Shown here: piece by piece, positions 5,244 through 11,851 of the stretch | Numbering within the stretch: the first letter of the stretch is position 1 | Layout: each line of letters begins with the position of its first letter | Assembly: GCA_002284615.2 (NCBI GenBank) | Contig: MU069882.1 | Span: forward strand, 94,415-106,265 | DNA: 11,851 nt | Direction: 5' to 3' | From: Dunaliella salina | Taxonomy: Eukaryota; Chlorophyta; Chlorophyceae; Chlamydomonadales; Dunaliellaceae | The notes under the pieces: generated by a model | Seen by the model: the letters and a program-made list of their open reading frames with translations, nothing else | What the model was told of the DNA's origin: nothing | Database searches by the model: none | Position numbers and translations under genes: made by a program

Positions 5244-5922
5244 GGTATGAGCAGTGCTGTGCCCTGACGCCTGACGGCGTCAGGCGTAATTTACGGGGCG
5301 TAACGTAATTTACGATTTTTACCGTCAAAAACCAAATCTTGACCGTAAATGACGGTGTTTTTTATTTTTGACGNTGACGATTGGCAATACCCNTTTTTTA
5401 CGGTAGAAAATNGTCAGAAATTACATAAATTACAGATGATGGCTGNAAATACGNGTCCCTTCACCNATGAGCTTGTGGACTTCCTACCTCCTTTCCCCTT
5501 GGAGCCCCCTGCAGGCCCTTGGGTGGTGGGGGACAAGCAGCTGCTGTGGCTTTGCCAGGCTTCCCATCCAAAGCCACTCTGGCTTTCTTGTTCGTGTTCT
5601 TGCTAATCCCATGCCCAAGGTCCGAACTCATCTCCTTTCACAGCCTGTGTACCACAAGCGATTTTTTGACGTCCAGAACCTGATTACAGCAACCTGANTT
5701 CAGTCGGAGGCCTGCGAGTGCACTCGCTCGGCCCATGAGTTCACAGTGTGGGTCACTTGAGTGCCTGACGGTCTGAGTTTTTCACAGCNTTACTGACGAT
5801 TTCACACTGTCAGGAAAAGACCCACCGTAAATTACGGTAATTTGACGTTGACGTCAAAAATGCACCGTTATTTACGGTGTCAAATTTATTTTACGGCGTC
5901 AAGGCACAGCACTGGGTATGAG
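5244..5922. mobile_element. Non-autonomous hAT transposon with 8-bp TSD
   Basis: The 663-bp element (5252-5914) begins CAGTGCTGTGCCCTGACGCC and ends in the inverted form, GGCGTCAAGGCACAGCACTG, with 19 of 20 positions matching. It is flanked by perfect 8-bp duplications, GGTATGAG at 5244-5251 and 5915-5922. CAG-type ends plus an 8-bp target duplication are diagnostic of the hAT superfamily. Both subterminal regions are dense in short palindromic motifs (TTACG/CGTAA, GACGTCAA), likely transposase-binding sites; ACGCCTGAC-GGC-GTCAGGCGT at 5267-5287 is a perfect palindrome. No transposase frame is present. Eight isolated N bases (5374-5789) all lie inside. Confidence 0.92.
5467..5600 (+). other. 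GC-rich, coding-like insert inside the hAT element
   Basis: Between the AT-rich ends lies a segment of different composition. One frame reads ELVDFLPPFPLEPPAGPW then VVGDKQLLWLCQASHPKPLW with many C/G-ending codons, and runs to a TGA. It resembles a piece of a host gene captured by the transposon. An overlapping frame ends at 5697. There is no match to a known transposase motif. Confidence 0.4.
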
Positions 5923-6263
5923 ACACAGATTCAGACTCCAGGAACATGTTGAATATGTTGAAGTGGTGGAGAGGCCCTGCTCGCTTGCTAGTTAGGAAAT
6001 CTTTCCTAAATGCAGGTGGCCTCTGGCTTGTAGGCTTACCCGCATGTTTTTTCAATGGCTTGAACTGGAGGTTATAGTGGTTATTGTGGAACACACACAA
6101 TAGCCACTTTAACCCCCATTGCAACTCATTGAAAAATTGCTCCCCTCCAGTCTAAAGAAAAAGAAAAGAAAAGCTACGTAGGCAGAGAAACCCTCCCTAC
6201 ATCAATTAAGGAAAAGGAGACACATTGGCTCAAAAGAGAGCCCTGTGCCCCCTCCAGTCTCCT
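5923..6263. other. Unassigned sequence with small hairpins
   Basis: Frames on both strands across 5923-6124 are open for 50-77 codons, but none has splice or codon support. TTAGGAAATCTTTCCTAA at about 5992-6009 is a short perfect hairpin. An A-rich stretch (AAAGAAAAAGAAAAGAAAAG) follows near 6155-6175. Confidence 0.4.
6066..6118 (+). repeat. Short inverted repeat, 23-bp arms
   Basis: TGGAGGTTATAGTGGTTATTG (6066 onward) pairs with CAATAGCCACTTTAACCCCCA (ending 6118) with 3 imperfect positions, one a G-U wobble on the + strand, and a 7-nt loop (6089-6095). Confidence 0.7.
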
Positions 6264-6575
6264 CTGCAAAATTTTGTCTGCACCTCCACGTGCACCTTCA
6301 ATTTGACCTTTCAGCATCAATGAAGGCCCTATGCGACTTTCTGTCTGCTTTTACGCACTCATGTGTAACTTCCTGCAGCACCTTTACTGATGCTCCGATA
6401 AACTTTGATCGATGAAGTCCCCCTGCAAATTTTGGTCTGCACCATGCTCACCCTCAATTTTTCCCCTACAGCATCTATGCCAATGCTCAACTCGGTGAGG
6501 GCCCTACGCAACTTCTACTCATATACAAATTGGCACTGCAGCACCTTCGCTGATGCTCTGATCAATGAGGGTCCT
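6264..6575 (+). repeat. 159-bp diverged tandem duplication
   Basis: CTGCAAA.TTT.GTCTGCACC starts at 6264 and 6423. Shared landmarks are GGCCCTA.GC.ACTT, TGCAGCACCTT and CTGATGCTC.GAT. The second copy leads directly into the candidate exon at 6565/6589; the first is an upstream shadow of that region. Confidence 0.75.
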
Positions 6576-6639
6576 CAGCCGGCTGCAGCCAGTAAACCAG
6601 GGCAAGCATGTGGAGGGGCGCCAGGCCATTCTGGGACGG
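6565..6639 (+). CDS. Candidate exon of gene 2, possibly first exon
   Basis: The frame reads MRVLSRLQPVNQGKHVEG then RQAILGR and ends before GTATGC at 6640. An in-frame TGA lies two codons before the ATG, so translation could start at 6565; alternatively this is an internal exon starting after GGCTGCAG at 6589 (PVNQGKHVEGRQAILGR). Codons are strongly C/G-biased (CGG CTG CAG, CAG GGC AAG CAT GTG GAG GGG CGC CAG GCC). Family not recognised. The longer frame at 6405-6770 overlaps but has weaker codon bias. Confidence 0.5.
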
Positions 6640-7050
6640 GTATGCTACTTCCTCTTTTAAACAGAGTGCTTTGTTTAAAGGCAAAAATCTGTTTTTTTGG
6701 TGTTCATGCTTGCTTCAAGTTGAGCTGCTTGGCCACTCGCCTCAAGTGTTCATTATTATTAATCTATTGATTGGAACAGCATCAGGACCAGGTGCGTGTT
6801 GGATAAGTGTGCATTCTGTTCCCAAGCATGGTATGGGCGTGTGAGCAGGAAGTTGAAAGCCGTGGTGGAGACAACGAAAGGTCTCCGCGCAGTAAGGGAT
6901 GTCATGCAAGGATTTGGAGGGTTCTATTGGCAGAAAGGGAGATGAAAGCCCTGCAATGACAGTTAGGCTAAAGCTATCCAGTTGGGAGGCAAGGGCAGGC
7001 ACACAGAAAATGCCAGTCGAAAGCATGTCTCCAAAATCGCTAAAAAGATT
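6640..7050 (+). other. Probable intron of gene 2
   Basis: Contains one weak exon candidate at 6849-6891 and a possible 12-nt microexon (CATCAGGACCAG, 6779-6790) before GTGCGT. Otherwise nothing was identified. Confidence 0.35.
6849..6891 (+). CDS. Weak candidate exon of gene 2
   Basis: Follows GTGAGCAG and precedes GTAAGG at 6892. It reads KLKAVVETTKGLRA in one frame. A second frame through the same bases (EVESRGGDNERSPR) is also open. The phase does not connect to the exons at 6639 or 8587, so further exons would be needed. Confidence 0.3.
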
Positions 7051-7690
7051 GCCAGTGGAAGGAAAGGAATGAATCAGTAGGACACTAGGGGTGCCAGTGA
7101 AAGGAAAGAAATGGATCACTAGGCCACTAGGGATTGGATCACCTGAAGGGTGAAAAGCCATCAAAAGAAAGAAATGAACCAATAGGACACTAGGGATTGG
7201 ATCACCTGAAGGGTAAAAAAGCCATCAAAGGAAAAGAATGAATCAATAGGACACTAAGGATGCCAGTGGAAGGAAAGGAATGAATCAGTAGGACACTAGG
7301 GGTGCCAGTGAAAGGAAAGAAATGAATCACTAGGACACTAGGGATTGGATCACCTGAAGGGTAAAAAGCCATCAAAAGAAAGAAATAAACCAATAGGACA
7401 CTAGGGATTGGATCACCTAAAGGGTGAAAAGCCATCAAAGGAAAGGAATGAACCAATAGGACACTAGGGATTGGATCACCTGAAAGGTGAAAAGCCATCA
7501 AAGGAAAGGAATGAATCAATAGGACACTAGGGATTGGATCACCTGAAGGGTGAAAAGCCATCAGAGGAAAGGAATGAATCAATAGGACACTATGGATTGG
7601 ATCACCTGAAGGGTGAAAAGCCATCAAAGGAAAGGAATGAATCAATAGGACACTAGGGATAGGATCACCTGAAGGGTAAAAAGCCATCAA
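7051..7690. repeat. Two-unit minisatellite (63 bp and 42 bp) with higher-order order
   Basis: Long units begin GATTGGATCACCTGAAGGGT at 7132, 7195, 7343, 7406, 7469, 7532, 7595 and 7658 (GATAGG in the last), spaced exactly 63 within runs. Short units begin GCCAGTG at 7051, 7093, 7262 and 7304. The order is S-S-L-L then S-S-L6; the two S-S blocks are 211 bases apart. Units of 63 and 42 are multiples of three, so the - strand stays open as 21-residue repeats (PSGDPIPSVLLIHSFPLMAF). An extra A near 7213-7220 shifts that frame, which argues against a selected protein. Confidence 0.95.
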
Positions 7691-8126
7691 GGGGGCCGAA
7701 GTTTTCGGTATTGTCTTACTGTAAAACTGTTGCCTCATGAAAGCGTAAGGTTGTCTGGAGAAAGCTTGCCTTAGAACAAATAATTGGAGCACAGCTGCCA
7801 ACCACCATCCAGCAATATGGCACCATTTAGGATCAAGTTCCAGGCTGTCAAAGCGTATTGATGCACTTTTGTCAAGTTGCCTTTTCTTACATGCCTCTCC
7901 AGCCTACCTCCAACTGCCCCATTTTTATCTCTACTGCGTCCCTCCCAGAGCCCAAAATGCCCTCTTGTGTTTGCTGTGGCCACGCGTCTTGAGGAGGGTC
8001 CATCCTCCAGCCTACCTCCAAGTGCCCTAAGCAAGATGGAAAATTTCTCCTCCCTGCCTTGCCCAACGTCTCCCTCTTCAAAGGCATCTGCCTCCTGAGT
8101 GTCTCAGTGCGGCTTCCCTTATGTAG
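7691..8126 (+). other. Probable intron, partly pyrimidine-rich
   Basis: No exon supported. CTCCAGCCTACCTCCAA.TGCC occurs twice, near 7897 and 8004, a weak local duplication. C/T-richness increases from about 7880. Confidence 0.4.
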
Positions 8127-8170
8127 GTGCAGCAGAAGCTGCGCGTCCATTGACTGCCCACACATTTCTG
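8127..8170 (+). pseudogene. Shadow copy of the exon start at 8587
   Basis: After a good acceptor (CTTCCCTTATGTAG) the sequence reads GAAEAARPLTA in the frame matching GAAGAAHPFTP of the intact exon. The similarity then fades into the pyrimidine-rich tract, and there is no usable donor. It lies 460 bases upstream. Confidence 0.5.
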
Positions 8171-8345
8171 TCATCCCAGATCATCCTCTCGATTTTCAAA
8201 TCTCTTGCCTTGTCTGTCTCCCTGAGCCACTGTTTCTATCTGTCTCCAGCCTCGTCTCTCTCTTTACTCACTGCTTCCCTGTCTTTCTCAAGCCTTGCCT
8301 TCCTTTCTCAGTCACTTTATGGCTGCATTGCCACACTCTTCAGGC
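8171..8345 (+). other. Pyrimidine-rich tract
   Basis: The + strand is dominated by C and T (TGTCTGTCTCCC, CTCGTCTCTCTCTTTACTC). Open frames here (serine/leucine rich) are a compositional artefact. It may act as an extended polypyrimidine region before the exon at 8587. Confidence 0.6.
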
Positions 8346-8586
8346 AGTCAAAATTTTTTTTGGGCGCGCTCCTGTAATAATGGTATTTTATCACTATTAG
8401 AAGGAGTTTGAAGCAGATGTTGTACCTTTTATTGATTATTTATTCTAATATAGTTCGAGGCTGCCATGGGGTTGCCATGCAGCTGCCATGGGGCGCAGTG
8501 GGGCCGCAAAGCCATGGACTGCAGGCCTTCACAAGCCTGCAATTCTTCCTATTGGCAAACACTCCCCCTCCTCGCCATGCTGGTAG

Positions 8587-8726
8587 GTGCTGCTGGGGCG
8601 GCACATCCGTTCACCCCTGCTGTGCGAGGCCTGGGCTTGCTGCACCGCGCTGTGGATGAGTCCATCAGGCGTCAGCTGGAGCCCACGTGGCAGACCGTTG
8701 GATGGCGGGCTCGTCAGCTTGTCAAG
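8587..8726 (+). CDS. Internal exon of gene 2, best-supported coding segment of the second half
   Basis: The acceptor is pyrimidine-rich (CACTCCCCCTCCTCGCCATGCTGGTAG, AG 8585-8586) and the donor is GTGCGT at 8727. The exon is 140 nt, enters with two bases completing a codon, ends in phase 0, and has no stop. It encodes AAGAAHPFTPAVRGLGLLH and then RAVDESIRRQLEP, TWQTVGWRARQLVK. Codons favour C/G endings throughout. Predicted mostly helical and basic at the end; not recognised as a known family. An upstream ATG at 8466 keeps the same frame open, so it could also be an 87-codon first exon. Its last 67 bases seed the downstream 110-bp array, and its first 30 have a shadow at 8127. Confidence 0.65.
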
Positions 8727-9526
8727 GTGCGTGGGTGCCCTTTTGGTGCTCTATTTTTTTTTGTGGAGGGGTCCACCAGGTGGCAGCTGGAGCCAATGTG
8801 GCAGACTGTTGGGTGGTAGGCACAACATGTTGTCAAGGTGTGTGGGTGCCCATATTGTTGCTTTGTTTAATTGGATGGGTCCATCAGGCGTCAGCTGGAG
8901 CCCTCGTGGCAGACCGTTGGATGGCGGGCTCGTCAGCTTGTCAAGGTGTCTAGGTGCCCTTTGGTGCTCTTTTCTTTTTTTTTGTGTGGAGGGGTCCACC
9001 AGGTGGCAGCTGGAGCCAATGTGGCAGACTGTTGGGTGGTAGGCACAAAATGTTGTCAAGGTGTGTGGGTGCCCATATGTTGCTTCGTTTTTTTGATGAG
9101 TCCATCAGGCGTCAGCTGAAGCCCACGTGGCAGACCGTAGGATGGCGGGCTCGTCAGCGTGTCAAGGTGTGTGGGTGCCCCTTTGGTGCTCTATATTTTT
9201 GTGTGGAGGGGTCCACCAGGTGGCAGCTTGAGCAAATGTGGCAGACTGTTGGGTGGTAGGCACAAAATGTTGTGAAGGTGTGTAGGTGCCCATATGTTGC
9301 TTTATTTTCCTGGATGAGTCCATTAGGTGGCAGCTAGAGCCGACGTGGCAAATCGTTGGATGGCATGCACGTTAGATTTTCAAGGTGTGTGGGTGCCTAT
9401 TTAGTGCTTTGTTTTTTGGTGGATGAGTCCATCAGGCAGCAGCTGGAACAACGTGGCAGACTACCGGATGGCTGGCGCCTTAGGTTGTCAAGGTGTGTGG
9501 GTGCCCATTTTATGCTTCGTTTTGGT
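8660..9526 (+). repeat. About 110-bp tandem array, eight copies, built from an exon-intron junction
   Basis: Copies start at GTCCA..AGG: 8660, 8771, 8879, 8994, 9100, 9211, 9318, 9427. The first is the authentic exon end plus donor. Types alternate: A (8660, 8879, 9100; ATCAGGCGTCAGCTGGAGCC) keeps the exon frame open; B (8771, 8994, 9211; ACCAGGTGGCAGCT) has a TAG in frame after QTVGW. Copies 7 and 8 are more diverged. Every copy retains AAG|GTG.GT..GTGCC at the junction (GT at 8727, 8838, 8946, 9061, 9167, 9278, 9385, 9493). Confidence 0.97.
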
Positions 9527-9530
9527 GCAG

Positions 9531-9545
9531 GCAAGGCTCTCATAG
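9531..9545 (+). CDS. Possible short terminal exon of gene 2
   Basis: Directly after the array comes CGTTTTGGTGCAG (AG 9529-9530), an acceptable acceptor. Continuing in phase 0 from 8726 gives ARLS and a TAG at 9543-9545. A TGTAA follows at 9812. Such a short last exon is possible, but the real downstream exon may lie further on. Confidence 0.3.
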   Translation, partial: ARLS

Positions 9546-10258
9546 GGGTGTGACAGGTGTGTGGGCCTGTGATCTAGAATTTCAATACTTTTGCCACTGC
9601 CAAAATCCAAAATTTAAAGCTTATCACCAGGTACGTCTAATCAGACATGGTTTGAATTCTGATGTTGTTGGCAGGAGATGGGATTTTGGGGCTTGGGTTG
9701 CAGAAGGTGAACAGTGCCAGTTCAAAGTTTGGCAGGAAATATCAAAATTTAGGCCCCAAAGTTTACGTTTCTTGTCTCCTGTGATAGGAAATAAGCCCTG
9801 CATTTCTGAAATGTAAAAAAGAGTCCAAAAGGAGCGCTCCATGTGCCGAAACAGATTCCTGGGCTTTGAACCCTGAAACCTATTTTCAGAGGTACACCTA
9901 CCCTTTGAGACGTTTTCACCCTTGGGCGAACCTGACCCAGCCAGACCACCAATCGACCCCATCATTTTTGCAATGGCGTCTAGTACATTGCTGCTCCACA
10001 ACTGAAAATGAACTTCACCAAAGCATGACTGTATAGAATTTCTTGGGATGGTGCGGCCAGGCAGGCCCTCAACAGGTTCCTGAAACCCCATCAGGGAAGT
10101 GCACCCCCCAAAACAGGCCCTGTGGACCCCTGCAGTGTTCTTGAGCATTCATCATCCTTGTAGAAGCCCACAAGGTTGATGAGTTGGATGTGTGTCCAAC
10201 AATTTCTGTTTCTCCTTGCGTGGCCAGGTGAGAGGATGCGCTGAGAAGTTCACTGACA
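9546..10258. other. Unassigned sequence with a long - strand open frame
   Basis: A - strand frame runs 10148-9624 (174 codons), the longest here not driven by a repeat. It includes GEVHFQLWSSNVLDAIAKMM and FRHMERSFWTLFYISEM. Codon bias is not that of the good exons and no motif is recognised; it could be a decayed transposon fragment. On the + strand the 9493-9816 frame ends in a tryptophan/phenylalanine-rich tail (WDFGAWVAEGEQCQFKVWQ), equally unsupported. Confidence 0.3.
9812..9816 (+). promoter_or_regulatory. TGTAA, possible poly(A) signal of gene 2
   Basis: Lies 267 bases after the candidate TAG at 9543-9545, followed by an A run (TGTAAAAAAG). It could mark the 3' end of gene 2 if that stop is real. 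Confidence 0.3.
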
Positions 10259-10259
10259 T

Positions 10260-10272
10260 GGTGGTGGTGGTG

Positions 10273-10345
<73 letters not shown>

Positions 10346-10346
10346 N

Positions 10347-10436
<90 letters not shown>
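10260..10436. repeat. GGT tract then (GT)n microsatellite
   Basis: Four to five GGT triplets (10260-10273) lead into GT repeats to 10436, with one A at 10297 and one N at 10346. The N breaks the register by one base, so the true length is probably not resolved. Confidence 0.98.
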
Positions 10437-10438
<2 letters not shown>

Positions 10439-10450
10439 GGATCCAGGTCC

Positions 10451-10578
10451 CACATAGCGCAGTATGCATTTTATTCCTGCGGGGTGCGCTGTCCTTGTCC
10501 AGTCTAGGCTCAACCCATTGCTTGGAATGGACAAGGACAGAGCGCACCGCTGGAATGAAATTCATGCTGCGCAATGTG
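10451..10578 (+). repeat. 128-nt inverted repeat, possible RNA hairpin
   Basis: Left arm 10451-10501 pairs with right arm 10528-10578: about 44 of 49 aligned positions are complementary, with two 2-nt offsets; the loop is 26 nt. The inner 13 bp (TGGACAAGGACAG and complement) are perfect. Two mismatches are G-U on the + strand. The right arm is also the start of the direct-repeat family that follows. Confidence 0.85.
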
Positions 10579-11442
10579 CAACCTTGAAGCTTGCAGGCTT
10601 CGCAGCAGAGCTGCGGCCATAGCTTTCCTGCGCAGCTGAAGTTAATCTAGTGATTTGCTGCGTGGCAGAGCTCATCAGAGTGTCCAAGCGTATGAGATTG
10701 TAGGTTACTGGGGCAGAGAGCCGCGCAAAGATGAAAAACATGAGCACAGCGTGCGGTCTTGAAGGTCGCAGCCATCGCAAGCAATCACTCTAAGGTTGCA
10801 ATCATTGCAAGCACTCAACTCTAAAGTTACAAAGTGTTTGCAGTCATCGCAACGAACAAAAGGGTACAGAGAGAAATTTGCAGTCATCGCAAGCACTCTA
10901 AGGTTACAGTCATTGCAAGCACTCAACTCTGAGGTCGCAGTCATCGCAAGCAGGGGTGCGATGGGGAGGTGGTGGGGAGGTGGGCAGTCATCGCAAGCAT
11001 CGTATCGCGTGAGACGATGGGGAGGTGGGCAGTCATCGCAAGCAGGGGTGCGATGAGGTCTTGAAGGTTGCAGTCATCGCAAGCAGGGGTGCAATGGTTG
11101 CAAGCTTCAAGCCCATGCGTTGGAAAGCAGCTCAAGCCAACCTGGGAAAGTGCTGCATGGCAGGGCTATTCAGAATGACAAGGCTCATGAGATTGAAGGT
11201 TGACAAGTCCGGACGGATTGCAGCGCAGGAGTGATGTTCGTGCTGCACAACGTGGGATCTTGAAAGTTGTAACCCTTGCCAAAGCAACACTTGCGACGGT
11301 TGCAAGCTTCGAGGCCCTGCATTGGCAAGCAGCTACAGCCAATCTGGTCAATTTGTGTTCATGGCAGGGTCGTCAGAATGTCAATAGCATGGGATTGCAG
11401 GTTTTGGGGGCAGAGTGCGGCACAGGGATGAAAAGACTGGAT
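10528..11442 (+). repeat. Three diverged copies of a roughly 190-bp unit
   Basis: The landmark GGCAG.G.T..TCAGA.TG followed by ATG.GATTG.AGGTT occurs near 10663, 11158 and 11362. Another, CTTGAA(G/A) preceded by a GCTGC.CAA.GTG-type sequence, occurs at about 10567-10590, 10750-10765 and 11240-11265. The middle copy is enlarged by the 16-bp repeat array. Frames in copies 2 and 3 (VASFKPMRWKAAQANL, VASFEALHWQAATANL) match each other, but copy 1 has a stop. Confidence 0.7.
10768..11085 (+). repeat. GCAGTCATCGCAAGCA motif array, nine copies
   Basis: The 16-mer or close variants start at 10768, 10798, 10840, 10880, 10906, 10937, 10984, 11029 and 11070. Spacing is irregular (26-47), with spacers of two classes: CTCTAAGGTT/CTCAACTCTGAGGTC early, and GGGGTGCGATGGGGAGGTGG late. 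Confidence 0.93.
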
Positions 11443-11457
11443 CTGCAATTAAACTTT

Positions 11458-11579
11458 TTTTACGGGTTTAGCTGAGGATATCAGAAAAGGGATCACACTT
11501 CCTCTTGTACAGGTGGAGGACCACTTGTTCAAGAGGAAGTGTGACCCCTTCTCTGATATTCACAGCCAAACCCGCAAAA
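11458..11579 (-). repeat. 122-nt inverted repeat, near-continuous hairpin
   Basis: Arms 11458-11511 and 11526-11579 align over 54 positions without gaps, 47 complementary. The 14-nt centre can fold further (GTGG-AGGA-CCAC). Four of the seven mismatches become G-U wobbles if the - strand is transcribed, against one for the + strand, so a - strand RNA fits better. Confidence 0.9.
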
Positions 11580-11660
11580 TATGGTCATGGCGTGTTTGTC
11601 ATCAAATGTTGTTCGATGCATGCAGCACAGTAGCCACAAAAAGGCTGCGTCACCAGAATG

Positions 11661-11797
11661 GTGCTCTGCTGGGTCGCCTGTCCAGGTCCGAGGTCCCAAT
11701 CCTTACGTTCACGACCAGCCCCTTTGATTTCAGGGCTGGCTGTGTACAAAAGGGATGGGGTCGCGCTTCCTGCAGTTCAGGTGACCCAGCACAGATG
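11661..11797 (+). repeat. Older, imperfect inverted repeat
   Basis: Left arm 11661-11722 and right arm 11732-11797 pair at the outside (TCTGCTGGGTCGCCTG with CAGGTGACCCAGCACAGA) and inside (CCAGCCCC with AGGGCTGG), with a more diverged middle. The loop is about 9 nt. Confidence 0.6.
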
Positions 11798-11810
11798 CTT
11801 AGGGATTTGG

Positions 11811-11813
<3 letters not shown>

Positions 11814-11850
<37 letters not shown>
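11814..11850. repeat. CA microsatellite at window end
   Basis: GCACGCACACACA... runs to the penultimate base. Only the beginning of the tract is visible. Confidence 0.97.

Positions 11851-11851
<1 letters not shown>

Noticed and set aside
7051..7690. CRISPR array
   Set aside because: No regular repeat-spacer pattern with unique spacers; the whole unit repeats, and the sequence is eukaryotic in style.
7202..7801. 199-codon - strand repeat protein
   Set aside because: The frame is a by-product of 63- and 42-bp units; a one-base insertion in one unit disrupts it and no start context or codon bias supports it.
8466..8586. ATG-started N-terminus for the exon at 8587
   Set aside because: Kept only as an alternative: the stretch is cysteine-rich, has weaker codon bias, and contains a good pyrimidine-rich acceptor at its end that also exists in the shadow copy at 8127.
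8587..9259. Several overlapping 80-150 codon frames in the 110-bp array as genes
   Set aside because: They are tandem copies of one exon end and its intron; only the first copy has authentic exon context, and B copies contain in-frame TAG.
10069..10574. Histidine/threonine or cysteine/valine frames across the GT run
   Set aside because: Pure translations of a dinucleotide repeat, with an N that breaks the register.
1..11851. tRNA, rRNA or other known structured RNA genes
   Set aside because: No cloverleaf, rRNA core or snRNA motif was recognised by eye; the hairpins found do not match a known class.

Overview
The window looks like nuclear DNA of a chlorophyte green alga; the repeat-rich style suggests a Chlamydomonadales/Dunaliella-like genome, but species is an inference. 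Supporting signs are short coding-like segments split by introns, 5' splice sites of the GTGCGT/GTGCGG/GTATGT type, C/G-ending codon bias in the best exons, TGTAA polyadenylation-type signals after two candidate stop codons, very abundant (CA)n/(GT)n, and a TTTAGGG-like telomeric motif. There are no bacterial-style operons, ribosome binding sites, tRNA, rRNA or CRISPR. No long ORF can be taken at face value, so the coding content has to be read as short exons.

Layout. 1-80 is a CA microsatellite. From about 82 to 4912 there is a chain of candidate + strand exons (best: 1219-1362, 2026-2124, 2325-2397, 3075-3137, 4850-4912; weaker: 296-351/393-448, 3192-3313, 3443-3569, 3831-3882), ending in a TAA at 4910-4912 and TGTAA at 5065 and 5086. 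I read this as the 3' part of one gene (gene 1). I do not recognise its protein family, and phases do not join all the way through. 5244-5922 is a 663-bp non-autonomous hAT-type transposon with a perfect 8-bp target duplication and a gene-like GC-rich insert. From about 6565 to 9545 there are traces of a second + strand gene (gene 2: exons 6565-6639, possibly 6849-6891, 8587-8726, possibly 9531-9545), interrupted by a 63/42-bp minisatellite (7051-7690) and a pyrimidine-rich tract. 9546-10258 is unassigned, then a long GT microsatellite, then a region (10451-11797) of direct repeats and three long hairpins. The window ends in another CA run.

Main theme. Almost every plausible exon sits next to decayed tandem copies of itself or of its splice boundary ('exon shadows'), with the shadows filling the adjacent intron. 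In several cases an inverted copy makes a long hairpin. One shadow array preserves an insertion with a 15-bp target duplication, whose empty site can be read from the neighbouring paralogous copy. Another carries eight successive 5'-splice-site-like sequences directly downstream of a well-formed exon. Five long inverted repeats (arms about 35-62 nt) plus one short one are present; in one, five of six mismatches are G-U wobbles on the + strand.
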